From positions 1 through 13,955 of the forward strand of contig CAJUSO010000070.1 of NCBI GenBank assembly GCA_910588965.1: a stretch of 13,955 nucleotides of DNA, given 5' to 3'. The notes beneath the pieces were generated by a model. The model worked only from the letters and a program-made list of their open reading frames with translations, had not been told where the DNA came from and ran no database searches. Both the position numbers and the translations under genes were made by a program. The stretch's first letter is position 1, and the number at the start of each line of letters is the position of its first letter. The DNA comes from an uncultured Lachnospiraceae bacterium. Its GTDB lineage: Bacteria; Bacillota; Clostridia; Lachnospirales; Lachnospiraceae. Positions 1 to 7,790 of the stretch are shown piece after piece.

Positions 1-5
1 TCCAT

Positions 6-78
6 GCCAAAGTGGCGCAGTTGGTAGCGCGTCGCATTCGTAATGCGTAGGTCGAGGGTTCGAGTCCCTTCTTTGGCT
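6..78 (+). tRNA. tRNA-Thr (anticodon CGT)
   Basis: A complete cloverleaf can be folded. The acceptor stem GCCAAAG (6-12) pairs fully with CTTTGGC (71-77). The D stem is GCGC (15-18) with GCGC (27-30). The anticodon loop is TTCGTAA (37-43) with anticodon CGT at 39-41, which reads the threonine codon ACG. The T arm is 54-70 with loop TTCGAGT. The anticodon stem has one U-U mismatch at its base (32/48). The 3' CCA is not encoded and would be added by nucleotidyltransferase. Confidence 0.95.
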
Positions 79-89
79 TTCAGCGTTAG

Positions 90-127
90 CCCCTGCAGGG
101 ATCCTTGCAGGGGCATTCCTTTTTTTT
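90..127 (+). terminator. Intrinsic terminator after tRNA-Thr
   Basis: The arms CCCCTGCA (90-97) and TGCAGGGG (106-113) form a perfect 8-bp stem with an 8-nt loop. A T-tract follows at 119-127. It sits 12 bases after the tRNA, so it most likely ends the tRNA transcript. Confidence 0.85.
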
Positions 128-131
128 CGGA

Positions 132-796
132 TTAGGGTGCCAAAAGGCTTTGCCATTCCTGCGGAGCTTCTGGCATATCCTTGGATTGCTTTTGTTTACG
201 GTGCAGATACCGTGCAAGCCCAATCTTGATATCCTGTCCCATGCTTTCGGCTGTCTGCCCTGGAAGCCCCTGCAGCAGGCCTCGTCGAAATAAGAGGCTA
301 TCTCGGCGGGGCTGTCTGTGCCAATCCCCTTATCCAGGTAGCTTTCGCGGAACAGGGAATCAAAGGTCTCCACGCCGATTTTCAGTTTTAGGGTAACCCC
401 TAGCTTGCCAAAATACTGGCGGAGCGGGGCAAACTCCTTCCGGTGCATCCAGTGGCATTCGAAATGCAGCCGGCGGATTTGGCGTTCCATACAGGTTTGC
501 CCAATCAAAGAAAGGGTATCTGCGCCTAAGTCTACAAAGCTGCCGGAATTGATGACTTCCAGGCGCCCGTACCGCCCGGTGACCTGGGCAGGCTACGCTT
601 GGTTCAGGGTGAAGTTTGCTTTCTCATCCTTGGAAGAATCCAGATGGTAGCCGCAGAAGCGGCAGCGCTTCCAGGCACAGCCGCGTTCTCTTAGCATAAC
701 GGTTTCCCTGGGGTCTTTCCCGTGGATGACGGAGTAGCGGGTAAGGCCGCCAGAGGATGCGGCGGGGATATCCTGGGGTGTTTTTTTCATATCCAT
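132..796 (-). pseudogene. Radical SAM protein, disrupted by a nonsense codon and a frameshift
   Basis: The intact relative would be a radical SAM enzyme of roughly 220 residues or more. The proposed start is the ATG at 796-794 (MDMKKTPQ), nine bases after an AAGGAGG site (812-806). The N-terminal part carries the cluster-binding motif CAWKRCRFC (C-x4-C-x2-C). The frame then meets an in-frame TAG at 595-593. Coding similarity continues in the same frame after it (QVTGRYGRLEVINSGSF). Near 277-272 one base is missing. The next frame continues with GLPGQTAESMGQDIKIGL and ends at TAA 134-132. A second frameshift near 200 is possible. The family resembles clostridial radical SAM proteins related to RaSEA and the queuine lyase QueL; I cannot decide the substrate from sequence. 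Two independent lesions suggest real decay and not a single sequencing error. Confidence 0.8.
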
Positions 797-805
797 AGTA
801 TCAGT

Positions 806-812
806 CCTCCTT
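806..812 (-). promoter_or_regulatory. Ribosome binding site of the radical SAM pseudogene
   Basis: AAGGAGG on the minus strand lies nine bases before the ATG at 796. It decides the start in favour of MDMKK over the longer open frame that begins at 853, because that longer frame would span the leader terminator. Confidence 0.75.
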
Positions 813-819
813 GAGGTTT

Positions 820-850
820 GGGGAAAAGAAAAAGGCACGTGAAGCGTGCC
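820..850 (-). terminator. Intrinsic terminator in the leader of the radical SAM pseudogene
   Basis: On the minus strand GGCACG (850-845) and CGTGCC (839-834) form a 6-bp stem with loop CTTCA. The tract TTTTTCTTTT follows. The structure ends only a few bases before the ribosome binding site, so it looks like a leader attenuator. I see no riboswitch class I can name upstream, although a small CCCG-TT-CGGG hairpin lies at about 872-881. It could also simply end an unknown minus-strand transcript. Confidence 0.65.
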
Positions 851-1201
851 CATATCCCTTAGCAGAAAATGGCCCGAACGGGTATCTTATTGCATAACAA
901 AAACGAAAATCCGCCGGCGCAAAAACGCACAGGATCATTCCGTTCTATGGAATCCCTAGTTTATAGACAGGATGGTCACGAACTGCCTTATGTAATTGTA
1001 GCTGCCGGATAAGTGCAGCACAGAACAGAAGGGTTTGCAGGCAGGAAATAAAAATGGCCGGCTGCTGCCTGGGAACGCCTGGCGGCTTAAACTTGCAGGA
1101 TAGCCGGAGAAAGCCTTCATAAAACCAGGGAAATTGCCGATTTTATCTTAAAGTGCAAAAGTTTCTGGCTACAGGCATTTTCTGTAGAATAAGGGATCTC
1201 C

Positions 1202-2092
1202 ATGGAAAACCTTCAGAAAGGGATGGGTGGCAGTATGATTGATAAAGTCAGTAACCAAAAATATTATGAATATTCCAAAATAAACCAGCAGCGGAGGGAA
1301 ACGACAGAATCTTCAGGGTTTCACATGGATCCGGGAGACCAGGGCGTAATTTACGAAAGGGGCAGCCAGAAGAAATCTGAGAAGCCAAAGGGGGCTGCTG
1401 CAGAGAAGGATGCGCCCAAGGCCAGCGCCCAAGCCCGCCCAGGCGTGAAGGTGGAAATTTCCAGGCAGGGTTATAGGAAAACCGGGACGAAGCAGCAGGG
1501 AGCTTCCCTAGCGGAAGGGGTGCAGAAATATGTGGCCATTGCCATAGGCTTCCTTAAGTCCCTTTGGGATAAAATCTGGAATGAGAAGACGGAGGTAAAA
1601 CAGGAGGGCTTCCCAGAGATATTGGAAGGAAAACTGTCAGGGCAGGATGGGACGGGAGAAACAGCAGCCCCGCAAGACGGCACGTCCTTTTTTGGCGGGA
1701 TGGAACCCCAGGAATCCTCAGGAAGCGCCCAAGGGGCAGCAGGCAGTGGGGCGTCCTTTTTCGGCGGGATGGAACCCCAGGAATCCTCAGGAAGCGCCCA
1801 GGGGGCAGCAGGCAGTGGGGCGTCCTTTTTCGGCGGGATAGGATCCCAGGAAGCAGCAGCCAAGCCGGCTGCCGTGGAAAGGCCGGCTTATACCCAGGAA
1901 GAAATCCGCCGTATCTTCCGGCGCGGCAACCGCCAGGAGATTGAAGATTTCCTGTCCAACCATGGAGAGCGCCGCCTGGCCAAAAATACGGAACTTCTGA
2001 CCCAATATGACCGGAGGGGCAGTATCATAGGCATTGACCATGCGCAAAAAGAATTGATTTTATTCGGCGATAAAAATGAGATAAGGCTTTAA
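1202..2092 (+). CDS. Hypothetical protein with a 23-residue tandem repeat
   Basis: I do not recognise the family. The 296-residue product has no signal peptide. Its parts are a polar, basic N-terminal third, an amphipathic segment near residues 109-128 (VAIAIGFLKSLWDKIWNEK), a low-complexity middle, and a compact charged C-terminal region (about 225-296). Residues 162-207 are two 23-residue repeats starting SFFGGMEPQESSG, and a third begins at 208. The ATG at 1202 follows AAGGGA with a six-base gap. An internal ATG (MIDKVSNQ, residue 12) is an alternative start with a poorer ribosome binding site. The repeat looks like a flexible spacer between an N-terminal and a C-terminal module. It stands alone between a decayed gene and asnB, so context gives no role. 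Confidence 0.75.
   Translation: MENLQKGMGGSMIDKVSNQKYYEYSKINQQRRETTESSGFHMDPGDQGVIYERGSQKKSEKPKGAAAEKDAPKASAQARPGVKVEISRQGYRKTGTKQQGASLAEGVQKYVAIAIGFLKSLWDKIWNEKTEVKQEGFPEILEGKLSGQDGTGETAAPQDGTSFFGGMEPQESSGSAQGAAGSGASFFGGMEPQESSGSAQGAAGSGASFFGGIGSQEAAAKPAAVERPAYTQEEIRRIFRRGNRQEIEDFLSNHGERRLAKNTELLTQYDRRGSIIGIDHAQKELILFGDKNEIRL
1685..1837 (+). repeat. 69-bp tandem repeat, two full copies and a partial third
   Basis: Units at 1685-1753 and 1754-1822 differ at only a few bases, and a third begins at 1823-1837 before diverging. The unit length is a multiple of three, so copy number changes would keep the reading frame of the surrounding gene. Confidence 0.9.
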
Positions 2093-2180
2093 CCAGATGC
2101 TGGCATTTGGCTGTTGGAGTCATAATCCCCCTGCCTTAGCCATACAATAAAATGTATGTATAAAACAGGAGCGTATCTCT

Positions 2181-4037
2181 ATGTGCGGAATCGCAGGATT
2201 TTACCACAAGGAAAAAGATTATAAATCATATGGTATGCACTACCGTTCCATTCTTACCGCTATGCACCGGGAACTCTGGCGCAGGGGCCCGGATGACGCT
2301 GGTATTTTTCTGGCTAAGCGCTGCGGCCTGTCACACAGCCGCCTGTCTATTATAGATATTTCCGGCGGCCGCCAGCCCATGGCGCGTACTGTGGGGGAAA
2401 GGACCTGCACCATCGTATACAACGGGGAACTCTATAATACTGCCGAATTGCGGGACGCCTTAAAAAAACGCGGCTGGAAATTTGAGACGGCCTGTGATAC
2501 AGAAGTGATCCTCCTAGGGTATATGGAATTTGGCCCGGGGTTCGTAAAGCAGCTGAACGGCATATTTGCCTTTGCGGTGTATGATTCCTTACAGGAGGCG
2601 CTGTACCTGTTCCGGGATCCTATGGGGGTAAAGCCGCTGTTTTATATGGAATGCGGGGAAGAAATGGTTTTTGCCTCAGAAATCAAAGGCATCCTGGCGC
2701 ATCCCTCTGCCAAGGCTGAGGTGGGCAGGGAGGGGCTGAACGAGATTTTCGGGATTGGCCCTGCCAGGAGCGTAGGGTGCGGGGTGTTCCGGGGTATGCG
2801 GGAGGTGCGCCCTGGGGAATGGCTGGCCTGCAGCAAGCATGCCCCCCTGCAGCGGCATACCTATTGGAAGTTAGAAAGCCATCCCCATACGGACAGCTAT
2901 GAGAAGACCGTGGAGACGGTGTCTTTTTTTGTACAGGATGCTATCCGCCGCCAGATGGTATCGGATGTGCCTATCTGTACCTTCCTATCCGGCGGGGTGG
3001 ACAGCAGCCTGGTATCCGCTGTCTGTGCGGCGGAACTGAAAAAGCAGGGGAAGCAGCTTGCCACCTTCTCCTTTGATTTTGTGGATAACCAGAAAAATTT
3101 CAAAGCCAATGCGTTCCAGCCTTCCCAAGACCGTCCCTTTGTGGAGCAGATGGCGGCCCATATCGGCTCTGCCCATACCTTCCTGGAGTGCGGCAGCCAG
3201 AAGCAGGTAGAAATGCTGTCCGATTCTGTCAGGGCCCACGACCTGCCGGCAATGGCAGATGTGGATGCTTCCATGCTCTATTTCTGTTCCCTGGTCAGCA
3301 AGGGTTATAAGGTAACCCTTACTGGGGAATGTGCAGACGAGATTTTTGGCGGCTACCCCTGGTTCCATAAAGAGGAATGTTTCCAGGCAGATACCTTCCC
3401 CTGGACAATGGATCTGGCGCCAAGGAAGGAATTGCTCTTGGATGGGTTCCTGGAATATTTAGATATGGATGGATATGTGGAGGAATGCTACAGCCGTTCC
3501 GTCGCCGAGACGCCCAGATGGGAGGGAGACAGCCTCAGGGAGGCCAGGCAGCGGGAAATTGCCTACCTGAACCTGAAGTGGTTTATGCAGACGCTTCTAA
3601 ACCGCATGGATCGGGCCAGCATGTACAGCGGGCTGGAGGCGCGGGTGCCCTTTGCAGATACCAGGATTGTCCAGTATGTGTGGAATGTGCCCTGGGAAAT
3701 GAAGGCAAGGGACGGCGTGGTAAAGAGCCTCTTACGGGAGGCTGGCAGGGGGCTTTTGCCCGAAGAGGTACTGTTCCGGAAAAAATCCCCTTATCCCAAG
3801 ACCTATGACCCGGCTTATGAGGGGCTGCTGAAACGTATGGTGCAGGAGAGGATACTGGATGGGAACGCCCCTGTCCTGCAGTTTTTAGATAAGAAGAAGG
3901 TAGGGCGGTTCCTAAGCCAGGCTTCTGATTATGGCAGGCCCTGGTATGGCCAGCTTATGGCAGGCCCGCAGATGCTGGCTTATTTGCTGCAGGTGAACGC
4001 TTGGATGGAGCGGTACCGTGTCAAGGTAGTGCTATGA
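2181..4037 (+). CDS. asnB: Glutamine-hydrolysing asparagine synthase (AsnB)
   Basis: This cytosolic enzyme makes asparagine from aspartate, glutamine and ATP. The protein is 618 residues, typical for the family. It begins MCGIAGF, so Cys2 is exposed as the nucleophile of the N-terminal class II glutamine amidotransferase domain. The substrate motif NGELYN is at 81-86. The synthetase domain has the pyrophosphate-binding loop SGGVDSS at 270-276 and the later ATP-site motif TGECADEIFGGYPWF at 381-395. The start codon follows AGGAG with an eight-base gap. No key residue is missing. It appears to be a single-gene unit: the upstream gene ends 88 bases earlier and a separate strong promoter lies 17 bases downstream. 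Confidence 0.96.
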   Translation: MCGIAGFYHKEKDYKSYGMHYRSILTAMHRELWRRGPDDAGIFLAKRCGLSHSRLSIIDISGGRQPMARTVGERTCTIVYNGELYNTAELRDALKKRGWKFETACDTEVILLGYMEFGPGFVKQLNGIFAFAVYDSLQEALYLFRDPMGVKPLFYMECGEEMVFASEIKGILAHPSAKAEVGREGLNEIFGIGPARSVGCGVFRGMREVRPGEWLACSKHAPLQRHTYWKLESHPHTDSYEKTVETVSFFVQDAIRRQMVSDVPICTFLSGGVDSSLVSAVCAAELKKQGKQLATFSFDFVDNQKNFKANAFQPSQDRPFVEQMAAHIGSAHTFLECGSQKQVEMLSDSVRAHDLPAMADVDASMLYFCSLVSKGYKVTLTGECADEIFGGYPWFHKEECFQADTFPWTMDLAPRKELLLDGFLEYLDMDGYVEECYSRSVAETPRWEGDSLREARQREIAYLNLKWFMQTLLNRMDRASMYSGLEARVPFADTRIVQYVWNVPWEMKARDGVVKSLLREAGRGLLPEEVLFRKKSPYPKTYDPAYEGLLKRMVQERILDGNAPVLQFLDKKKVGRFLSQASDYGRPWYGQLMAGPQMLAYLLQVNAWMERYRVKVVL

Positions 4038-4053
4038 GGAAGCAGATTGTATG

Positions 4054-4082
4054 TTGACGTATTTTCTTTAAAACAGTATAAT
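4054..4082 (+). promoter_or_regulatory. Near-consensus sigma-A promoter
   Basis: TTGACG (4054-4059), a 17-base spacer and TATAAT (4077-4082) give a match of 11 of 12. The transcript would start near 4089, 80 bases before the thioesterase, and would drive the thioesterase, hydrolase and response regulator genes. Confidence 0.85.
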
Positions 4083-4171
4083 GGAACAAAGAAAATGGCT
4101 GCCAGGGCAGCATAAAAAGAAAGGAGGAACCGCCTGCCTTATGGCTGGGACTGGCGGGCTGGGCAGAAAAC

Positions 4172-4588
4172 ATGATAGAAACAGGGATTAAGGGTTACCA
4201 GGAGATAGAAGTTACAAAAGAGGATACGGCGAAGGCCTATAAAAGCGGCACCCTGGATGTGCTTGCGACCCCTAGGATGATAGCCCTGGTGGAAGAAGCA
4301 GCCTGGAAAAGCCTTACAGGATACCTGGATCCGGGGATGGGCACCGTAGGGATAAAGCTAGAGGTAAAGCATCTGGCGCCCACCCCTGTTGGTATGCGGG
4401 TATGGTGCGAGACAGTCCTGTCAGAAGTGGATGGGAAGCGGCTGGTATTTGACGCCGCTGTGTTTGACGAGGCAGGCAAAATCGGGGAAGGCGCCCACGA
4501 AAGGTTCCTTGTAGAGGAAGAAAGGTTCCAAAGAAAGGCAGACCAGAAAAGGGAGCCTGGCGCAGCAGATGGGACGCCGGGCAAGTAA
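4172..4588 (+). CDS. FlK-like hotdog-fold acyl-CoA thioesterase
   Basis: The 138-residue product resembles the fluoroacetyl-CoA thioesterase (FlK) family, small hotdog-fold proteins that hydrolyse acyl-CoA thioesters. The family motif TVGIKLEVKHLAPTPVGM is at 58-75. Candidate catalytic residues are Thr33, Glu41 and His67. Their spacing (8 and 26) equals that of the FlK triad as I recall it (Thr42, Glu50, His76). The last 20 or so residues are a charged tail outside the fold. The start has no good ribosome binding site: an AAGGAGG lies about 45 bases upstream. The gene overlaps the hydrolase gene by 20 bases, so the two are probably coupled. Substrate is unknown; many such proteins act on short-chain or toxic acyl-CoAs. 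Confidence 0.8.
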   Translation: MIETGIKGYQEIEVTKEDTAKAYKSGTLDVLATPRMIALVEEAAWKSLTGYLDPGMGTVGIKLEVKHLAPTPVGMRVWCETVLSEVDGKRLVFDAAVFDEAGKIGEGAHERFLVEEERFQRKADQKREPGAADGTPGK

Positions 4589-6806
4589 CCGGCCAAGCTG
4601 CCAGGCAATCAGCCGGTATTGCCAGAAGGCAAGGCAGCGTTTCAGGCGGTTCTTGGATAAAAATTGGAAGGGCACAGGGGCACTGCTTCCTTGGGTGTCC
4701 GTGTCCTTGTGCAGCTTCTGCCTGGGATTGGCGGAAGGGGCTTTTATGCGTCCGGCCTGGGTTGGCGCCCTGGCCGTTTTTTTGCTGTCATTTTCCGGGG
4801 CAATGCTGGGCTTATGGCTGCTGGGGAAGCTGTGGAAGCTTCTGTTTGGGAAGGAACCGAAAGAACTGCTGTCCTGCCTCCTCCTTTGTGCGCTTTGCGT
4901 ACTTGTGATGACATGGGATACCTATACGGCAGGGTTTGCAGAAACGGCGGCCTTTGCGGCGGGGTTCGGCCTGGCGCTGGCGCTGCTGCTAAAAAGCCTT
5001 TATGCGCTTCTTTTCTGCAAGGTGCGGACAAAGGCAATCTACGTGTCCATCTTCCTTACAGCCGTCCCCGTGGCCGCAGTGGCTGCCCTTATGATGTCCG
5101 GGGGCTTTCAAGATTCCTATGTGGAGGAATATTTGAAGATTGCAGGGGAAAAAGGAAAAGCAAGGGAAAGGCTGTCTGGGCAGGAACGGGCAGATTTCAG
5201 GGAAGCGCTGGAAATGGGAAGCTATACGGTCCGGTCTGTCACCTATGGGATGGATGGCGCCGATGATTTGGTATCAGCCACAACGGATATCAGCATGTTT
5301 GCCCGAAACAATGGGGTGAATGGCTTCCTGAAGGAACGGTATCAAGGCTTTTCCCTAAAAGAGGTGCCCCTGGAAGGGATTGCCTGGTTTCCCCAGGAAG
5401 CTTCCGGATGCCCGGCATTGTTCCTTATCCATGGGAACCATGGATGGACGACAGATTCCTATCTGGGGTATGGGTATTTGGGGGCTTACCTGGCTTCCCA
5501 TGGCTATGTGGTAGTGTCTGTAGATGAAAATGCCTGCAATGGCTTGTACCGGGAGAACGATGGGCGGGCGGTGCTGCTCTTGGAGAATATAAAGCAGGTG
5601 GAGGCCTATAACCAGCAGGAGGGGAACCCCCTGTACCAGAAGATAGATTATGGGAACCTGGCTTTGGCGGGGCACTCCAGAGGAGGGGAGGCCATTGCAG
5701 AGGCCTGCCTTTTCAATGATTTAGCGTATGATCCAGATAATGGGAAGCGTGCTTTTGACTATCATTTCGCCATCCAGTCCCTGATTGCCATTGCACCTAC
5801 CTGCGGCCAGTACCAGCCCTCTGGCCGGAGCGTGGAGCTGTCAGACGTGAATTATTTGCTGCTCCATGGCGCAAACGACCAGGACGTCACGACGTTTATG
5901 GGGATGGAACAATATGAGGATGTGTCCTTCAGCGGAAAAAAGGACTGCCTTAAGACATCCTTATATGCGGCGGGGCTGAACCATGGGCAGTTTAATTCCC
6001 TCTGGGGGAAATACGATGCCGTAAAGCCTATGGGTTTTATGCTGAATGTGGGGAACCTCCTCCCCCAGGAAGAGCAGCAGGAGATTGCAAAAATATTGAT
6101 TAAAGCATTTTTAGGCCGGACGATGGGGCAGCCAAAGGGGGAATCCTCCCAGGAAGGCGAGGCAGGAGGCAGTTTGGCAGGCCTGCTGACAGATTGCGGG
6201 AAGTACCAGGAACTTTTGCCAAAGACCTTGTATGTGCAGTCTTATGAGACGTCCGGCACCTATATGTTATGTGATTTTGAAGAGGACGCCCGGCTTGAGA
6301 CGGGGACAGCGGAAGGGGTTTTGGTCCAAACAAAGCAAATGGCGGGCTGGTGGGAAGAACAGCTGGTTTTTTCCAATGGGGATTCCAGGGGGAACCATGC
6401 AGCCATCCTAAAAAAAGAGCCGGGGCAGGAGGCGGTATTTTGCCTTTCGTTCCCAGAGCAGGACCTGAAAGGGAAGGCGCTGCAGTTTGATATTATGGAT
6501 ATGCAGGAAGGCTTCCAGGAGGGCAAGGCTGGCTGGCTGGAGGCAGAAGTAGCAGTAACGGATGCCTATGGCGCTACGGCAAGCGTTCCGGTAGATGCAT
6601 ATGCCTGCCTTTACCCGCCCTTTCCCGTGCGCTTGAACAAGCTGCAGTATCTATGGGGGGCAGCAGACAATAAGCACCAGTTCCAGACAGTTTCTGTTCC
6701 TATGTCTGGCTTTGGAGGGGTGGACAGGAGCAGGATCTGTAACATAGAATTTCGGTTTGCAGGAGGAAGCATGAAGGCGGCTATGGACAATATTGGGATC
6801 CGATAG
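4569..6806 (+). CDS. Membrane-anchored alpha/beta hydrolase with C-terminal accessory domain
   Basis: The 745-residue protein has three parts. A basic N-terminus is followed by about five hydrophobic segments (roughly 38-60, 63-90, 98-116, 122-150, 156-177). Next comes an alpha/beta hydrolase domain with the oxyanion-side motif HGNHG (288-292), the nucleophile elbow GHSRGG (368-373, Ser370), a likely acid Asp437 and His472. A C-terminal region (about 550-745), probably beta-rich, resembles a galactose-binding or carbohydrate-binding fold. The hydrolase domain recalls the cutinase or PET-hydrolase group of dienelactone-type esterases. The catalytic part is probably outside the cell, anchored by the helices; that topology is inference. 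The start at 4569 lies inside the thioesterase gene, and the only other early Met (residue 60) would cut the first helix. Substrate is unknown. Confidence 0.82.
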   Translation: MGRRASNRPSCQAISRYCQKARQRFRRFLDKNWKGTGALLPWVSVSLCSFCLGLAEGAFMRPAWVGALAVFLLSFSGAMLGLWLLGKLWKLLFGKEPKELLSCLLLCALCVLVMTWDTYTAGFAETAAFAAGFGLALALLLKSLYALLFCKVRTKAIYVSIFLTAVPVAAVAALMMSGGFQDSYVEEYLKIAGEKGKARERLSGQERADFREALEMGSYTVRSVTYGMDGADDLVSATTDISMFARNNGVNGFLKERYQGFSLKEVPLEGIAWFPQEASGCPALFLIHGNHGWTTDSYLGYGYLGAYLASHGYVVVSVDENACNGLYRENDGRAVLLLENIKQVEAYNQQEGNPLYQKIDYGNLALAGHSRGGEAIAEACLFNDLAYDPDNGKRAFDYHFAIQSLIAIAPTCGQYQPSGRSVELSDVNYLLLHGANDQDVTTFMGMEQYEDVSFSGKKDCLKTSLYAAGLNHGQFNSLWGKYDAVKPMGFMLNVGNLLPQEEQQEIAKILIKAFLGRTMGQPKGESSQEGEAGGSLAGLLTDCGKYQELLPKTLYVQSYETSGTYMLCDFEEDARLETGTAEGVLVQTKQMAGWWEEQLVFSNGDSRGNHAAILKKEPGQEAVFCLSFPEQDLKGKALQFDIMDMQEGFQEGKAGWLEAEVAVTDAYGATASVPVDAYACLYPPFPVRLNKLQYLWGAADNKHQFQTVSVPMSGFGGVDRSRICNIEFRFAGGSMKAAMDNIGIR

Positions 6807-6843
6807 GATCCATGCCATGGATTCAGGTGGAAAGGGGGACAGC

Positions 6844-7782
6844 ATGAGGGAATATATATTGATTGTAGAGGACGACAATGATATTAACCATTTGCAGAAA
6901 GAACTGTTCGGGCAGCATGGGTATGAAGTTGGGCAGGCATTTTCTGGCACAGAAGCCTTGCTCTGCATGAGGGAACGCGTGCCGGAGGCTGTGATCCTGG
7001 ATTTGATGCTGCCAGGCATGGCAGGGGAAGAGGTACTCGGCGCCATTAAGGAAAAATACCCTCAGACAGGCATCATTGTATCCTCCGCCAAAGACAGTGT
7101 GGATACCAGGGTATCCCTCCTGCGGGCTGGGGCGGATGATTTTGTGGTGAAGCCCTTTGACACGGAGGAACTGTTAGCAAGGCTGGAAGCCGTGCTGCGG
7201 CGTAGGGGGAGCAGCGCCTGGAAGGGGAGCCAGGCCGGGGGGAGCAATCTAGCTGGGACAGGCGTTGTGGAAAGGTCTCCAAATGGGTATGGCTTGGGAA
7301 AAGGGGATCCAAGTGGGTATGGTGTTGGAGAAGGGTCTCCAAGCGGATATGGCGTTGAGGAAAGGTTTCCAAATGGGTATGGATTGGGAGAAGGGTCTCC
7401 AAGCGGATATGGATTGGGAGAGGGGGCGCCAAGCGGATATGGCATTGGAGAAGGGATACCAGGGGAAGCTGGCAGGGAAACGGGGAAGGTGCTGGCCTAT
7501 AAGGATATCCGTATCCAGCAGGAGGATTTCCTGGTGCTGGTCGGCGGGCAGGAAGTGTCTTTTACGAAGCGGGAGTACCTAATCCTCGAACTGTTGATGA
7601 GCAATCCCAGGAAGGTGTTTACCAAAGCCAATATCTATGCGTCTGTGTGGAAAGAGGAATTTCTGGGGGAGGATAATGCTGTGAACGTGCATATCAGCAA
7701 TATCCGCCAGAAGCTTGCCAAAGCCCACCCAGAAGAAACCTATATCCAGACCGTATGGGGGATTGGTTTTAAAATGAAGTAA
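6844..7782 (+). CDS. OmpR-family response regulator with a repeat-expanded linker
   Basis: The 312-residue product has an N-terminal receiver domain (about 1-120): acidic pair Asp10/Asp11, phospho-acceptor Asp53 in ILDLMLPGM, and Lys103 in VKPF. A winged-helix DNA-binding domain covers about 215-312 (motifs VSFTKREYLILELL and VNVHISNIRQKL). OmpR-type regulators usually have 225-240 residues. The excess is a glycine-tyrosine linker of six ten-residue repeats (145-204). The start at 6844 (MREYILIVED) follows GGGGGA, and the upstream Met residues in frame have no ribosome binding site. It lies 37 bases after the hydrolase gene, probably in one operon. The likely partner is the kinase at 9925, beyond the oppositely oriented transporter. 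Target promoters probably include that of the transporter. Confidence 0.92.
   Translation: MREYILIVEDDNDINHLQKELFGQHGYEVGQAFSGTEALLCMRERVPEAVILDLMLPGMAGEEVLGAIKEKYPQTGIIVSSAKDSVDTRVSLLRAGADDFVVKPFDTEELLARLEAVLRRRGSSAWKGSQAGGSNLAGTGVVERSPNGYGLGKGDPSGYGVGEGSPSGYGVEERFPNGYGLGEGSPSGYGLGEGAPSGYGIGEGIPGEAGRETGKVLAYKDIRIQQEDFLVLVGGQEVSFTKREYLILELLMSNPRKVFTKANIYASVWKEEFLGEDNAVNVHISNIRQKLAKAHPEETYIQTVWGIGFKMK
7276..7455 (+). repeat. Six 30-bp in-frame tandem repeats in the response regulator
   Basis: Units start at 7276, 7306, 7336, 7366, 7396 and 7426. They encode xP(N/S)GYG(L/V/I)(G/E)(E/K)(G/R), for example SPSGYGLGEG. A degenerate unit (IPGEAG) follows. The units differ by a few substitutions, so the array is neither brand new nor strongly homogenised. 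Confidence 0.95.
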
Positions 7783-7790
7783 ATAACAGG

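Larger units (their letters stand above)
797..1201. other. 405-base gap: leader of the minus-strand gene and upstream region of the 1202 gene
   Basis: No credible gene is present. The left part holds the ribosome binding site and leader terminator of the disrupted radical SAM gene. The rest contains short inverted repeats (CCCG/CGGG near 872-881, ATTCC/GGAAT near 936-952, GCTGC/GCAGC near 1000-1018). A TAGAAT element about 15 bases before the 1202 start could be a -10 box, but no matching -35 is visible. Confidence 0.5.

Noticed and set aside
593..595. TAG read as a recoded amino acid in the radical SAM gene
   Set aside because: The downstream frameshift shows the gene is decaying, and nothing else in the window suggests recoding.
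1120..1142. A GCCGAT element with TAAA upstream that resembles a sigma-28 promoter
   Set aside because: The spacing is 12 bases, where the consensus needs about 15, so I do not call it.
4141..4191. A 16-codon leader frame upstream of the thioesterase
   Set aside because: It lies 13 bases after AAGGAGG, but the peptide shows no regulatory codon pattern and the overlap is probably fortuitous.
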